Shown here in pieces: positions 22,971-34,090 of a stretch of 64,000 nt of DNA. Under the pieces are notes generated by a model that worked only from the letters and a program-made list of their open reading frames with translations, was not told where the DNA came from and ran no database searches. The stretch comes from Ariolimax columbianus (lineage: Eukaryota; Mollusca; Gastropoda; Stylommatophora; Arionidae). How positions within the stretch are numbered: the first letter of the stretch is position 1; the number at the start of each line of letters is the position of its first letter. The translations under genes were made by a program, and so were the position numbers. The DNA is taken from NCBI GenBank assembly GCA_036924085.1, contig JAVGWX010000005.1, positions 73,628,547 through 73,692,546 of the forward strand, given 5' to 3'.

Positions 22971-22981
22971 CAATCAAACTT

Positions 22982-23352
22982 GCCAGATACATGACCAAAT
23001 GGGAAACCGAACATACTGGTTACACCAAAAACGATGCCTATTACCAGTTGAACCGAAGAGAGCAGGTCGTTGTCTTCAGACTTCGCACTGGCCACAATAG
23101 ACTGAGGTACCACCTATTCAACAAATTGAAGATAGGGTGTACCGACGAATGCCCGTGCGGTACTGGTAAAATGACCGCTGAACATCTGCTGCAGAACTGC
23201 CCGACATACGAGGATCAGAGAGAGCAGATGTGGCCATCACCAGTGGAACTGCAAGACAAGCTCTATGGCAGTGTCGACAGCCTCAGGATGACCGCCGCTT
23301 TTTTTCAAAAAAATCATGGTTACTGTCTGACTGCGTACGCAGAAGAAGAAGA
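22982..23352 (+). pseudogene. 5'-truncated I-like LINE copy 2
   Basis: It corresponds to the intact LINE from about residue 1188 (ARYMTKWETEHTGYT) to the 3' end, and includes the Cys/His segment with TAEHLLQNC. A frame change near the end replaces FFEKIMV with FFQKNHG. The tail is GAAGAAGAAGA. A perfect 11-bp target duplication, CAATCAAACTT, flanks it at 22971-22981 and 23353-23363, so it is a genuine, very short, 5'-truncated insertion. It has no RT or endonuclease and is dead on arrival. Confidence 0.95.
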
Positions 23353-23600
23353 CAATCAAACTTAATATATAAATCTCTAGTATTCAATCAAACATAATAG
23401 AGTAATCACTAATATTAAATCAAACAAAGAAAGTGTCAAATGTCATGTAGCCAATTTATTGTTTTAATTGCATGTGATCCTTTATTCGGGTGTGTTATGT
23501 TGAACCAAGGATACTACTCGAACTATCTCTCCTTCTCATTGGTGAACATTCGCGTGGTCTCTTAAAGTTGTAGTGTCACCACGAAGTCAGTTGCGTGTCC

Positions 23601-25541
23601 AACTGATGTCAGACACACTTCCCACATGCTCGTCACATCTGATGTCGGACACACTTCCCACATGCTCGCCACATCTGATGTCGGACACACTTCCCACATG
23701 CTCGCCACATCTGATGTCGGACACAATTCCAACATGCTCGACATATCTGATGTGAGATACACCACATGCTCGCCCCATCTGATATCAGATACACTTCCCA
23801 CATGCTCGCCACATTTGATGTCAGACACACTTCCCACATGCTCGCCACACTTGATGTCAGACATACTTCCCACATGCTCGCCACATCTGATGTCAGATAC
23901 ACCACATGCTCGCCACATCTGATCTCAGACACACTTCCCACATGCTCGCCACATTTGATGTCTGACACACTTCCCACATGCTCGCCACATCTGATGTCAG
24001 ACGCACTTCCCACACGTTCGCCATATCTGATGTCAGACACACTTCCCACATGCTCGCCACATCTGATGTCAGACACACTTCCCACATGCTCGCCACATCT
24101 GATGTCAGACACACCACATGCTCGCCACATCTGATGTCTGACACACTTCTCACATGCTCGCCACATCTGATGTCAGACGCACTTCCCACATGCTCGCCAC
24201 ATCTGATGTCAGACACACTTCCCACATGCTCGCCACATCTGATGTCAGACACACTTCCCACATGCTCACCACATCTAATCTCAGACACACTTCCCACATG
24301 CTCGCCACATCTGATGTCAGACACACTTCCCACATGCTCACCACATCTGATCTCAGACACACACACCACATGCTCACCACATCTGATCTCAGACACACAC
24401 ACCACATGCTCGCCACATCTGATGGCAGACACACTTCCCACATGCTCGCCACATCTGATGTCAGACACACTTCCCCCATGCTCACCACATCTGATCTCAG
24501 ACACACACACCACATGCTCGCCACATCTGATCTCAGACACACACACCACATGCTCGCCACATCTGATCTCAGACACACACACCACATGCTCGCTTCATCT
24601 GATCTCAGACACACACAACACATGCTCACCACATCTGATCTCAGACACACACACCACATGCTCGCCACATCTGATCTCAGACACACACACCACATGCTCG
24701 CCACATCTAATCTCAGACACACACAACACATGCTCACCACATCTGATCTCAGACACACATACCACATGCTCGCCACATCTGATGTCAGACACACTTCCCA
24801 CATGCTCACCACATCTGATCTCAGACACACACACCACATGCTCGCTTCATCTGATCTCAGACACACACAACACATGCTCACCACATCTGATCTCAGACAC
24901 ACACACCACATGCTCGCCACATCTGATCTCAGACACACACACCACATGCTCGCCACATCTGATGTCAGACACACTTCCCACATGCTCACCACATCTGATC
25001 TCAGACACACACAACACATGCTCACCACATCTGATCTCAGACACACACACCACATGCTCGCCACATCTGATCTCAGACACACACACCCCATGCTCGCCAC
25101 ATCTGATGTCAGACACACTTCCCACATGCTCACCACATCTGATCTCAGACACACACACCACATGCTCGCCACATCTGATCTCAGACACACACACCACATG
25201 CTCGCTTCATCTGATCTCAGACACACAGACCACATGCTCGCTTCATCTGATCTCAGACACACACAACACATGCTCACCACATCTGATCTCAGACACACAC
25301 ACCACATGCTCGCCACATCTGATCTCAGACACACACACCACATGCTCGCCACATCTAATCTCAGACACACACAACACATGCTCACCACATCTGATCTCAG
25401 ACACACATACCACTTGCTTACCACATCTGATCTCAGACACACACACCACATGCTCACCATATCTGATCTCAGAAACACAACCACATGATCACCACATCTG
25501 ATGGCAGACACACACCACATGCTAACCACATCTGATCTCAT
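23601..25541. repeat. 36-bp minisatellite, over 50 copies
   Basis: This is the largest array in the window, about 1.9 kb. The unit begins CATCTGATGTCAGACACACT and ends CCACATGCTCGCCA. A second subtype has GATCTCAGACACACACAC in place of GATGTCAGACACACTTCC. The first subtype fills the left part and the second dominates to the right of about 24350, with blocks of mixed units repeating as higher-order sets. Since 36 is a multiple of three and the unit lacks stops in several frames, frames of up to 507 codons remain open on both strands. I treat these as artefacts. Confidence 0.96.
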
Positions 25542-26027
25542 GTGCTTAACAATGCAGTGCGTACGACGTCATTGAAGGCGATTCGGCGTTTGGTTTCTGT
25601 GCTGCGAATTCGACCCTCTAAAGAGGATATGAACGTTCTTAGTTCCATTGTCCTTCTAGAGAATATGAACTTCTCTGCCTCTATTTTACGCAGGACATAG
25701 ACCATAGGGAGAATAACCAAATTGTTATAAGTGAGATCTAGCCTTGCTGTTACTCATATGTTAACGTATGTTGTTGATACGATTGAAGCTGAAACCAATC
25801 TGCTGCTATCATGCGTGCAATCTCACTACGATTGGGGAATGTATTTGCCCTGGCAGATATACGGCTTCGCATTTGAACGGGTTTATTTCCTATTCACTAT
25901 TTCCCTGGTCGACAAAAAGTGTTCAGTACGTATTCGGTTGTCGTTCTATCGATTTCCAGCTGATTACAGTTTTCTCCAATGTTCTGATTTCTCAAAGCAT
26001 TGACTACTGCAGTTATTTCATAGCTCT
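25542..26027. other. No gene recognised
   Basis: Unique sequence between the 36-bp array and a LINE fragment. The open frame of the downstream fragment extends left into this stretch from 25768, but the residues here show no RT resemblance, so I take them as fortuitous. Confidence 0.5.
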
Positions 26028-26997
26028 AATGACAGAGTCGTCAGTCGACTGCGCTCTAATGAGCAACTCAGAACTGAACATGCAGGTTGGAATGGACCAG
26101 TTTTCTGCCGCATGCAAAAATTTTGGCCTGACCATAAATGCCAAAAAAACAGAGGTCATGTACCAACCAGCACCAGGCATGCCGTACACAAAACCAGAGA
26201 CTACAGTCAGCGGGCAGACGTTGAATGCCGTAGATAAATTCACATATCTTGGCAGCACGCTGTCGAGATCTGTCAGCCTAGACGATGAGGTGGTAAGCAG
26301 AATAGCAAAGGCCAGTACAGCCTTTGGTAGAATGCGCTCGATGGTCTGGGCACGTCGTGGCATCAGCGTCAAGACCAAACTCAAAGTCTACCGTGCAACC
26401 ATCATTCCAACCCTACTATACGCTTGCGAAAGCTGGACTGTATACTCTGGACATGCAAGGAGGTTAAACCACTTCCACACAGGTTGCCTGAGGCGAATAT
26501 TCCACATCCGATGGCAAGATCGTGTCACTGACATCGAGGTTCTCTCGAGGGCTAACATGCCCAGCATCCATGCACTGCTAGAAAAAGCACGACTAGGATG
26601 GGCCGGACACCTCGTCCGTATGTCAGACGAGCGGCTCCCAAAGAAGCTTCTCTACGGCGAGCTGAGAGAGGGATGGCGCGAGAGAGGGCGCCCAAAGAAA
26701 CGTTTTAAAGACGGTCTGAAGGACTCACTAAAAAGTTGCCAGATAGACATCGACACCTGGGAATGTCTTGCGCAAAACAGATCTGACTGGAGAAGCGCAG
26801 TCAAATCGGGTGTAGCTGCCGGTGAAGATGACCGTGTTGTGAAAGCCCAGAACAGACGAGAGACGCGGAAATCCCGAACAGCGGGAACACCATCCCCTTC
26901 TACAAACCTCGTGTGCCCGATATGTAGCAGATATTTTCGTGCTCGCATTGGCCTGTTCAGCCACATGCGCACCCACACCCAACAGGGAAATCTGTGA
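26028..26997 (+). pseudogene. LINE RT C-terminus with C2H2 zinc finger
   Basis: An open frame of about 320 codons encodes the distal part of a non-LTR reverse transcriptase from a family different from the intact LINE. It starts at VDCALMSN, where families of this type have the catalytic ADD motif, so the active site itself is lost. It continues with FGLTINAKKTEVM, FTYLGSTLSRSVSLDDEV, LLYACESWTVY, LRRIFHIRWQDRVTD, GWAGHLVRM and LLYGELREG, the usual thumb and post-RT order. The end carries a classical C2H2 finger, CPICSRYF then GLFSHMRTH (C-x2-C-x12-H-x3-H). The frame is still open over its whole length, so this is a relatively young 5'-truncated insertion. The finger probably binds nucleic acid in the intact protein; that is inference. 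Confidence 0.88.
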
Positions 26998-27184
26998 CAA
27001 GGATGATGTCGGCGGTCCTCATCGACAACGATGGACAGCTATTAATGACAGAGTATAACAAAGTAGATCTTTCTACAAATAAACATTTACAAAGATAAAA
27101 TAGGAAACGCAGATTAAATGTGAGATTTATAAACATTGTACATATTACGTTAATACAATAAAAAATTACATTAATAAAAACCTG

Positions 27185-27888
27185 GCAAAGATGGCGCCAT
27201 AACTGGCTGCTAGTCTACATTTCTCTACTGTTTTGGATCATTATGGATGCCGCCAGACCACGGATTTGCCTGGAATTCACACTAGTCGACGACTTACACT
27301 TGTGTTCACGGAAACGTAGAGTTGTTTTCCGTCTGGACTTGTTATTTCGTTCTTTTTTGTGATTTCTTCCATCCGTTTATCCTGGTCTGGACGCCGGCTG
27401 AATGGCGCTACGCTTATACCTGTGTCGTATTTCACGGGTTAGTTCTGCCGGTTCACCTTCACGAATATGGCGTGTGGGCATTTTAGATGCTACTATGATG
27501 AGCTGAATACAGCTGGGGAGAGATGCCAGAATCACTCACACGCTGGGTGTTGTCCATACGACCTCTTGTGGTTATCGAAAAGGCACGACAGACTGCGTTA
27601 GATGCCTTCCCACCTTTCTACCCTGCGGGTTACATGTTTACGGAATAGCTTCGGTGGTAACCCTGAGGCAAAATCTGCATCCTATGCTATCTCCAGTCGT
27701 CTCGATGAATGTCTTGCCACTGGCAAAAGGTAGCTTAGGCTCTGTGAGTGAGGTCGACAAAAGGCGCAGTTTCTTTCTCACTTTAATCCAAATCACCGCG
27801 CAAGTCACCCATTTCAGCGGACACAGGAAAGTGATACGACTGTCCACACGGCTGAACAAAGAGAGTGGTCTTCATCACTTGTGATGGA
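27185..27888. repeat. Unclassified dispersed repeat, copy B
   Basis: Second copy of the repeat at 15295-16112, in the same orientation and ending at the same GTGATGGAC. It is shorter internally by about 110 bp. Left-end landmark: AAGATGGCGCCATAAC. Nothing in it identifies a transposon class. A truncated LINE lies about 90 bp further on. Confidence 0.8.
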
Positions 27889-27983
27889 CAACTATTACAT
27901 ATTACGTAATAAACGTTTTTTTAACGTTTCTGTAGCTCTCTAACAAAATTATGAAAACGTTTGGTGATATTGAACCACGCTCA

Positions 27984-28554
27984 GCACTAAAAAGCCAGAA
28001 AAATACTGAACTTAATGATTTAAGAGCAGTACTCTGTCAACTATACCAGCAGTCCGCACCAAAAAGAGTAGTGGTATAGGGGGTTCCATCCCACTGTAAC
28101 ATCCAAGGCAACGAGGAGGCAGACAGACTTGCAAAAGAAGATGCAAGACTACCACAACCAGATACTAGTGTGACATACAAAGAGTCAACAAGGCTTATTA
28201 GAGCTAAAAACATGGCCAAATGGGAAACAGAACATACTGGCTACATAAAAAAAACGATGCCTATTACCAGTGGTCTTCAGACTTCGCACTGGCCACAATA
28301 GACTGAGGTACCACCTATTCAATAAATTGAAGATAGGTGGCACTGGCGAATACACATGCGGTACTGGGAAAATGACCGCTGAACATCTGCTGCAAAACTG
28401 CCCAACATACGAGGACCAGAGAAAGCAGATGTGGCCATCACCAGTGGCAAGACTAGACATTCTCTATGGCAGTGTCGACAGCCTCAGGATGACCGCTGTT
28501 TTTTTCGAAAAAATAAAGGTTGACGTCTGACAGCGTACGAAGAAGAAGAAGAAG
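27984..28554 (+). pseudogene. 5'-truncated I-like LINE copy 3
   Basis: This matches the intact LINE from about residue 1115 (ALKSQKN) to the 3' end and the tail GAAGAAGAAGAAG. It has decayed: the tryptophan of WVPSH is a stop, a G-to-A change gives KEDARLPQ, and about 23 bp are deleted between DAYYQ and VVFRL. The Cys/His segment keeps TAEHLLQNC. An 8-bp duplication, CACGCTCA, occurs at 27976-27983 and 28555-28562 as the target-site repeat. Confidence 0.92.
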
Positions 28555-28562
28555 CACGCTCA

Positions 28563-28997
28563 CGCACAATAACCACATATATCTGCTTCGTAGCATTGCA
28601 CTGCTCTGAAACATGGACTCTAAACAAAGGTTATGAAAAGACTGTAAGCTTATAAAATGTATCGCATAATGCAAAGTGTGATCTGGACGGAGAAAAGGTC
28701 AAGCTTGAAAGTCCTTAACTATTTAGGGACATTTAAACTGCTAATGAAAAGTATACAAAGCGACATATTGTCTTGATCACAATATGAGACATGGTGGTCT
28801 ACTATTCAAACAACTGAACGGCAACATCTAGGAGGATTGAAGAAGAGTACGTGCATGAAATACGAATATCACACAGGTGAGCGAGTGCAGATTTATGTTG
28901 AGCTAAAGTTATCCACAGAGAGCAGTGGCGTGACCTGTTCAAACGTCGTTAACATCAGTCTCCCGAATTGCCAACATGATGATGATGAAGTTATAAA
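28563..28997. other. No gene recognised
   Basis: Nothing firmly recognised. A frame reading TWTLNKGYEKTV near 28611 resembles the ETWTLNK segment found after the RT domain in RTE-like LINEs, so a tiny LINE remnant is possible. Confidence 0.4.
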
Positions 28998-30095
28998 AAG
29001 TGCTACATGAAGGTCAGCATTCTGAGGCTCATTTGATAAAAACTAGAATGAGACAAGGATGTTTGTTATCCCCATTTCATTTCTGCCGGATATTGACTGG
29101 ATTATGAAAGTAATCACACCAACCAACAAAAATGGAATTCAATGGCCTTTGACAAAACAACTTGATGATCTGGATTATGCCGAAGGCTTGGCTCTTCTGT
29201 CTAATAACCACAATCAGATGCAACATAAATATGTAGTCTTGATGAGAGATAACAGAGATTTGGAATGAGAACACACAGAGAACACACAAAAAATGATGAA
29301 AGTAAATGCTTCAAACGAAAATTCCATTGTGTTGGGAGACAACACTCCTACGGACTGTGGAATCGTGTATATACGAGTATCTTGTAATAAATACAAACAA
29401 AGTAATTTATACAGTTCAAGATATCAAAATAAGAATACCAATTGTGAGAGGAACTTTCATTACATTGCGGAAGTTGCGAACATTTTAAAAAAGGAGGTAA
29501 AATGTAAACAAAATAGGACTCTCCAACTCCAATATGGCTTGGCTTGGCTTCGTTCGTTCTCAATCTCCCGCTCCCAAGCCATAAAAGAGCTTAAGTAGCA
29601 GAATGTAGTCAAGAGAACGGAATGCGTTGTGTCGTAGTGTACAGCTTGACTGCGATATTTGCACCTTTCGGTCCAACACATCCGACTTCAGCAAGACTCC
29701 AATATAAAGAATGATGCAAAGAATACAACAAAACAAAACTCCAAAAAGTTACGAATTTTTATAAAAGGATGCAAGCGTAACATAAAGAGATTGACAAGAT
29801 CACTGACATGCACCAAACAACTAACAGTGGTGCATGACCTGGGGAGATGGTCAAGAGTTACACATTCAGGAAATCAGTTGATAGCGTTGCAAGACAGTTT
29901 CTGTTATAGAATCCCACAAGACAAGAGAAGTAGAGGCAGACCGAACAAGAAAGGAGAATTCGAGACAAATATAGTGGAAACATGAAAGACTTGGACAGAA
30001 AGCTGAATGAATGACAGGAGTGGGGGACTTGGCGTGAATTTTTTAAAGACTTGTATTCCACAGGAAGCAGAAAGGTTCCGATAATTGAGTACCTA
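28998..30095 (+). pseudogene. RTE-like LINE fossil, split by a SINE
   Basis: Two parts of one decayed RT gene flank a SINE. The left part reads KVLHEGQHSEAHLIKTRMRQ then GCLLSPF (motif B region). After a frame change it reads DIDWIMK, then LTKQLDDLDYAEGLALLSNN, where AEGLAL replaces the catalytic ADDLAL. The right part (29760-30095) reads HSGNQLIALQDS, then QDKRSRGRPNKK, and after another frame change WREFFKDLYSTGSRK, matching the RTE-type C-terminus (GRPRxxW ... WRxLV). Several stops and frameshifts show it is old. The SINE at 29536-29695 inserted later, as shown by its perfect target duplication within the LINE sequence. Clade assignment to RTE is by motif memory. Confidence 0.8.
29536..29695 (-). 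mobile_element. SINE-like element, family 2, copy b (nested)
   Basis: This 160-bp copy on the minus strand carries the family-2 central domain and 3' end. Plus-strand landmarks are CGCTCCCAAGCCATAAAAG, GAGAACGGAATGCGTTGTG and GATATTTGCACCTTTCGGTC. The 10-bp string ACTCCAATAT lies at 29526-29535 and 29696-29705 as a perfect target duplication. The copy is 5'-truncated at the start of the central domain. It inserted into the RTE-like fossil. Confidence 0.93.
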
Positions 30096-30780
30096 ACTGC
30101 ACAACATCCCGAAGAGTAATTAATTATGTATTAATTTGTTGTCACCATGAGGTTAGTACACTCATTAAACTGTTTTGCTAACATATGAACCGATAGACAC
30201 TATATTTATACGTACTCTGTGCTACTAGTGTCCAACGGAGTCGTTATCCAAGGCATACGAATGGCAACAATAACAACGTATCAAATTAATTTTCTAAGAA
30301 AATTCCTTTGTGTAACCGGGAAAGATAACATCAGAATTGATGCCATTGAGGTTGTTGTGAGAACTATCCCTTGCACTGAAAACGTTGAAACACAATGCAC
30401 AATTATTCGGTCATCTCACGAGAGCCTTCAGACTCATTAACTACTACTGCACTTCTCTTAAAACACAAACTTATCTGGATACTAGGTATGAGGGAGACAA
30501 CGTGAAAGATGGATAGATGATATCCGATAAAACAACTTTACAACAACCGACTCGGCACAATCTTCACAAAAAGGACAACTTAATTTTCGCCATATGGCTT
30601 GACGTCACATATCGTCCAAGTTTATTGTTTTGTATGAAATATACGACGTCAATTTGAAGATAATTTAGTTAACCGTTCTGAATGGATGATGGATACATTT
30701 ATATAGTTTTATGAGCGGCTTATGGTAGTTATTGTTTTCACGAGTGAAACATTCTCCAGATGAAGATAAAGACATAATGT
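30096..30780. other. No gene recognised
   Basis: AT-rich. Part (about 30140-30385) resembles 13160-13250 and may be an old repeat or the 3' UTR of the preceding LINE. No coding sequence recognised. Confidence 0.45.
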
Positions 30781-30784
30781 AAGA

Positions 30785-30860
30785 TTAGCGTAGTGGTAGA
30801 GTACTCAGTCTCCATGACAAGGGAACGGGGTACGAATTCCGCTATCGACACGCTCCAGTT
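30785..30860 (+). mobile_element. tRNA-like sequence, SINE head or pseudogene
   Basis: TAGCGTAGTGGTAGAG fits an A box, and GGTACGAATTCC, about 40 bp later, resembles a B box with one substitution and one extra base. No complete cloverleaf with a paired acceptor stem is apparent, so a functional tRNA is unlikely. The sequence that follows lacks the central domain of families 1 and 2, so it may be the head of a different SINE. No target duplication found. Confidence 0.4.
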
Positions 30861-31095
30861 AACCGAATTGTAAAAGTGTAACTCGCAGAAGACTAGTGAA
30901 GTAAGATGAAACCAGAAAGAAACAGGCGTCTTCACTTCATACAAGCTGTGGCGTTGTATACTGAAGTCTTTAATAAGTTCACTTCCCAACTGTAGTGTAA
31001 CTGCTACGGGGCGAACCTGTACTTACATAAGTAATCTAATTCTCTTTATGGACTGTGGCGCATGTGGCCTTGCGATGATTTTTCATGTCTTACTG
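30861..31095. other. No gene recognised
   Basis: Nothing recognised. Confidence 0.4.
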
Positions 31096-31099
31096 TTTT

Positions 31100-31612
31100 G
31101 GGCAAGATAAACGGTTAGCACTATGCAAGAAAATCAGATTCATGCGCACACTGGTTCTGTCAATATTTCTCTATGCTTGTGAGACCTAGACAGTTACAGC
31201 TGACATTCCGTGAAGGATACAGGTCTTGGAGATGAGATGTTTCCGAAGACTTTTAAACGTCACATGCAAAGATAGAGTTACAAATGAGGAAATACGAGAT
31301 AGAATTACAACAGCAATAGGGCCTTTTGGAGACCTCTTGGCAACTGTCAAAAGAAGGAAACTAGCAGCTTAGAACGGTCACATATAGAAATCAAATTGTC
31401 TTGCAAATACGATCCTCCACAGCAAGGTGCAAGGCAGACGACGAAGAGACCGTCCCAAAAACAGGTGGGGTGACAACATTAGTAAATGGACCAATCTTCG
31501 ACCAGAAGAGGCACAGGCAGCGGCCGCTGACAGAGAAGGGTGGCGTGGTGTTGTAAGGATGTCTTCATGTGTGCCCCAACGACCTCAGCGGTTACGGGAT
31601 GACATGACCTAA
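31100..31612 (+). pseudogene. Non-LTR RT C-terminal fossil
   Basis: One frame reads KIRFMRTLVLSIFLYACET, a stop, TVTADIP, a stop, IQVLEMRCFRRLLNVTCKDR, EEIRDRITTAIGPFGDLLAT, VKRRKLAA, and then, after a shift at about 31400, QGRRRRDRPKNRWGDNISKW. It ends ADREGWRGVVRMSSCVPQRP. These are the thumb and tail segments of a non-LTR reverse transcriptase. The same family occurs on the minus strand at 59674-60015, which shares AIGPF, DRExWRG and SSCVPQRP. Stops and a frameshift make it a pseudogene. Confidence 0.82.
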
Positions 31613-31864
31613 CCTAAACTGTTTTGGGCAAACTTTCATGCAGTGCCCCGTGTCAGAGATGCGCAGCACGACTCATCATCCGTCGGTAGTATATAGGCAA
31701 TGTAGCAGAGGAATCCACATTTCTATCATATTTGTCTTTATCGAGTACGTACGCAGAATGTTCCTGTAGTACAACTTTAGCGCCATTAATATGATCTGAA
31801 TCCGGCTCTTAGATATCGACATCTTTTGACAGTGTCGTTTTGGTTAAGCTGGTCTAGGATATCG
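31613..31864. other. No gene recognised
   Basis: Nothing recognised. Confidence 0.4.
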
Positions 31865-32190
31865 ACAATGTGTTTATGCAGCGTATATCGACAATGTGTT
31901 CATGCAGCATATATTGACAATGTGTTCATGCAGAGTATATCGACAATGTGTTCATACAGCGTATATCGACAATGTGTTCATGCAGCGTATGTCGACATGG
32001 TGTTCATACAGCGTATATCGTCAATGTGTTCATGCAGCGTATATCGACAATGTGTTCATGCAGCGTATGTCGACATGGTGTTCATACAGTGTATATCGTC
32101 AATGTGTTCATGCAGCGTATATCGACAATGTGTTCATGCAGCGTATATCGACAATGTGTTTATGTAGCGTATATCGACATTGTCTTCATT
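31865..32190. repeat. 26-bp minisatellite, about 12 copies
   Basis: The unit contains GTATATCGACAATGTGTTCA and TGCAGC, 26 bp in all. Variants include GTCGACATGGTGTTCATACAGC, which alternates in pairs, indicating duplication of two-unit blocks. The array grades into the degenerate region that follows. Confidence 0.92.
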
Positions 32191-33080
32191 CTTCCCAGGA
32201 GATCGACATTATATACAAAACGTCCGTAAAGAAAGCATTGTGTAATACGAGCAACGAGAGTCGCCATTATCCTCATAAGGTCTAAAGTACATTGTTCAGT
32301 GCGAGCAAATAACATCGCTCTTATCGTCATACAGTCTGATGGACATCGACATATGTTTTCGTCTAGCCCTAAGACACCAACGTGGTTTGATGCGGTCACA
32401 TGCCATCGACGTTGTTTTCATTCAGTCAATGAGATTTATGTTGTCTTTTTTAACTGTTCATGACATCAACATTTTCTAATTTTTACACAGAACATTGACA
32501 TTGTCTTCATGGAGTCAATGGATACCGACATTCTTTTCAATTGGTCCAAAACATTGTCTTCACGCTGACCTAGATCATCATTCCCTATCTACACTCGACC
32601 CCGGTACTGCCATGTGGTGATGAGAAATTGACATTGTCTTCACGCCGCATTATGAATTCGACATCGTGTCATAGTGCATCAACATAGTCTTCGTACTACT
32701 GTGAGACATCTACATTGTCTTCGTACTGCTTTCAGACATCGACATTGTCTTCGTACTGCTTTGAGACATCGACATTGTCTTCACACGATCCTATGATATC
32801 GTCATTATCTTCATCTAGCCATTCTGCATTGATATTCTCTTTAGGGGACGTGATAACATCGAAATTGTCTCCACGTGGCCATAAGATATCGACATTCTCT
32901 CCGATCGACCCTAGACCATCGTCCATCCGACCCCAGGACAGCCATGTGGTGATGTGAAATCGACATTGTCTTCATACGGCCAAATGACATCGACATTGTC
33001 TTCTTGAGGTCGTGTGAAATCGATATTGTCTTCATGTGGTCTTATAACATCGACATTGTCTTTCTGTGGCTCCAAAAAAA
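32191..33080. repeat. Degenerate extension of the 26-bp array
   Basis: The phrase GACATCGACATTGTCTTCAT, or a close variant, recurs at irregular spacing for nearly 900 bp (for example near 32500, 32640, 32740, 32770, 32960, 32990 and 33050). The core matches TATCGACAATGTGTTCATGC of the homogeneous array, so I read this as an older, decayed part of the same array. No coding sequence. Confidence 0.7.
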
Positions 33081-34085
33081 CAATCCGACAATATCTTCAT
33101 CTGGCGCACGGACATCATTTAACTATTGGACTATCTAGATGATGGTTTCAACCAGCCTTTAAGTCAATTATAATGTTTACAAACGGCCTTTAATCTAGGA
33201 ACATGTTTTTATCCGGCTCACCAGCCGTTTAAGAACTTGGTTGATGCGAACACGTTGGACCAACACTATTGATGTACACATCATGTCTGTGGTGGATCTG
33301 GAAATCATGAACCTGCAATATTGAGCTATCAATGGAAATATATTATAGGTTTCGTGGATGTACAGTATGAGATCTGAGGATCTATTTTCAAATTACTAAA
33401 TCGAAGCTGCGGTAGTACTGAAAGAAAAAGAAATCTTCAATTTAATGAAAGCGCATATCACAATGTTATCACTTGAACTCTTCGCAAAATTCTATCCACA
33501 CTGACATTGTTGTTGTTATCGTAAGTATTGGTCATTGACAAGAGAACGTGGTCATGTTTCTATCAACTTTTGTTCTATTTTTTATATACGATCTTTTTAT
33601 GGTACAAGTGGATATATGTTATGAGATACATGGATATGCTTTATTGGATATGTGAATATATGGGCTCCTCAGACATATTTTATGGAGTTCATGGGTACAT
33701 AATATATGGTCTGTGGATCTAGTAAATGGTGTCTGAGGATACGTTATATAGGATTTATGGACAGAAGTTAGGTGTTCCGTATGTTCTTCATTGTCTTTGA
33801 CGTAACAGATGACGTAGGGACAATTCACTTCACTGTATCATGAATTGATCTTTTTTTTCTCAGTCTTCCAAACACAGGGGCTTTCGTGTCTTCTCAGATG
33901 CTGCCTGCCAACTTCCTCACACGATCATTACATCAGATATTAGGGCAAGCTGTCATTTGTTTGCTAGGAAATACGAGCTTTAGAATCATGTTATGCAGTT
34001 CATTCGGGTGCAGCACATGATGGGCGTACGTTTGGAGATAGCGAGATTCCTAACTCATAAAAGATCTTGTACATACATCTTGTCT
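33081..34085. other. No gene recognised
   Basis: AT-rich. GGATATATG/ATGGATATG-like phrases recur loosely near 33600-33740. No frame or transposon recognised. Confidence 0.5.
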
Positions 34086-34090
34086 AGTAC

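Noticed and set aside
23978..25501. Long open frames (507, 463 and 444 codons) as a repetitive protein gene
   Set aside because: They arise because the 36-bp unit is a multiple of three and lacks stops in several frames on both strands; no non-repetitive coding flank, promoter or splice signal is present.
25768..26027. N-terminal extension of the LINE fragment frame
   Set aside because: The frame is open but the residues show no RT similarity; the homology starts at about 26028, at the active-site box.
13160..30385. Dispersed repeat linking 13160-13250 and 30140-30385
   Set aside because: Only short phrases match and spacing differs; not enough to define an element by eye.
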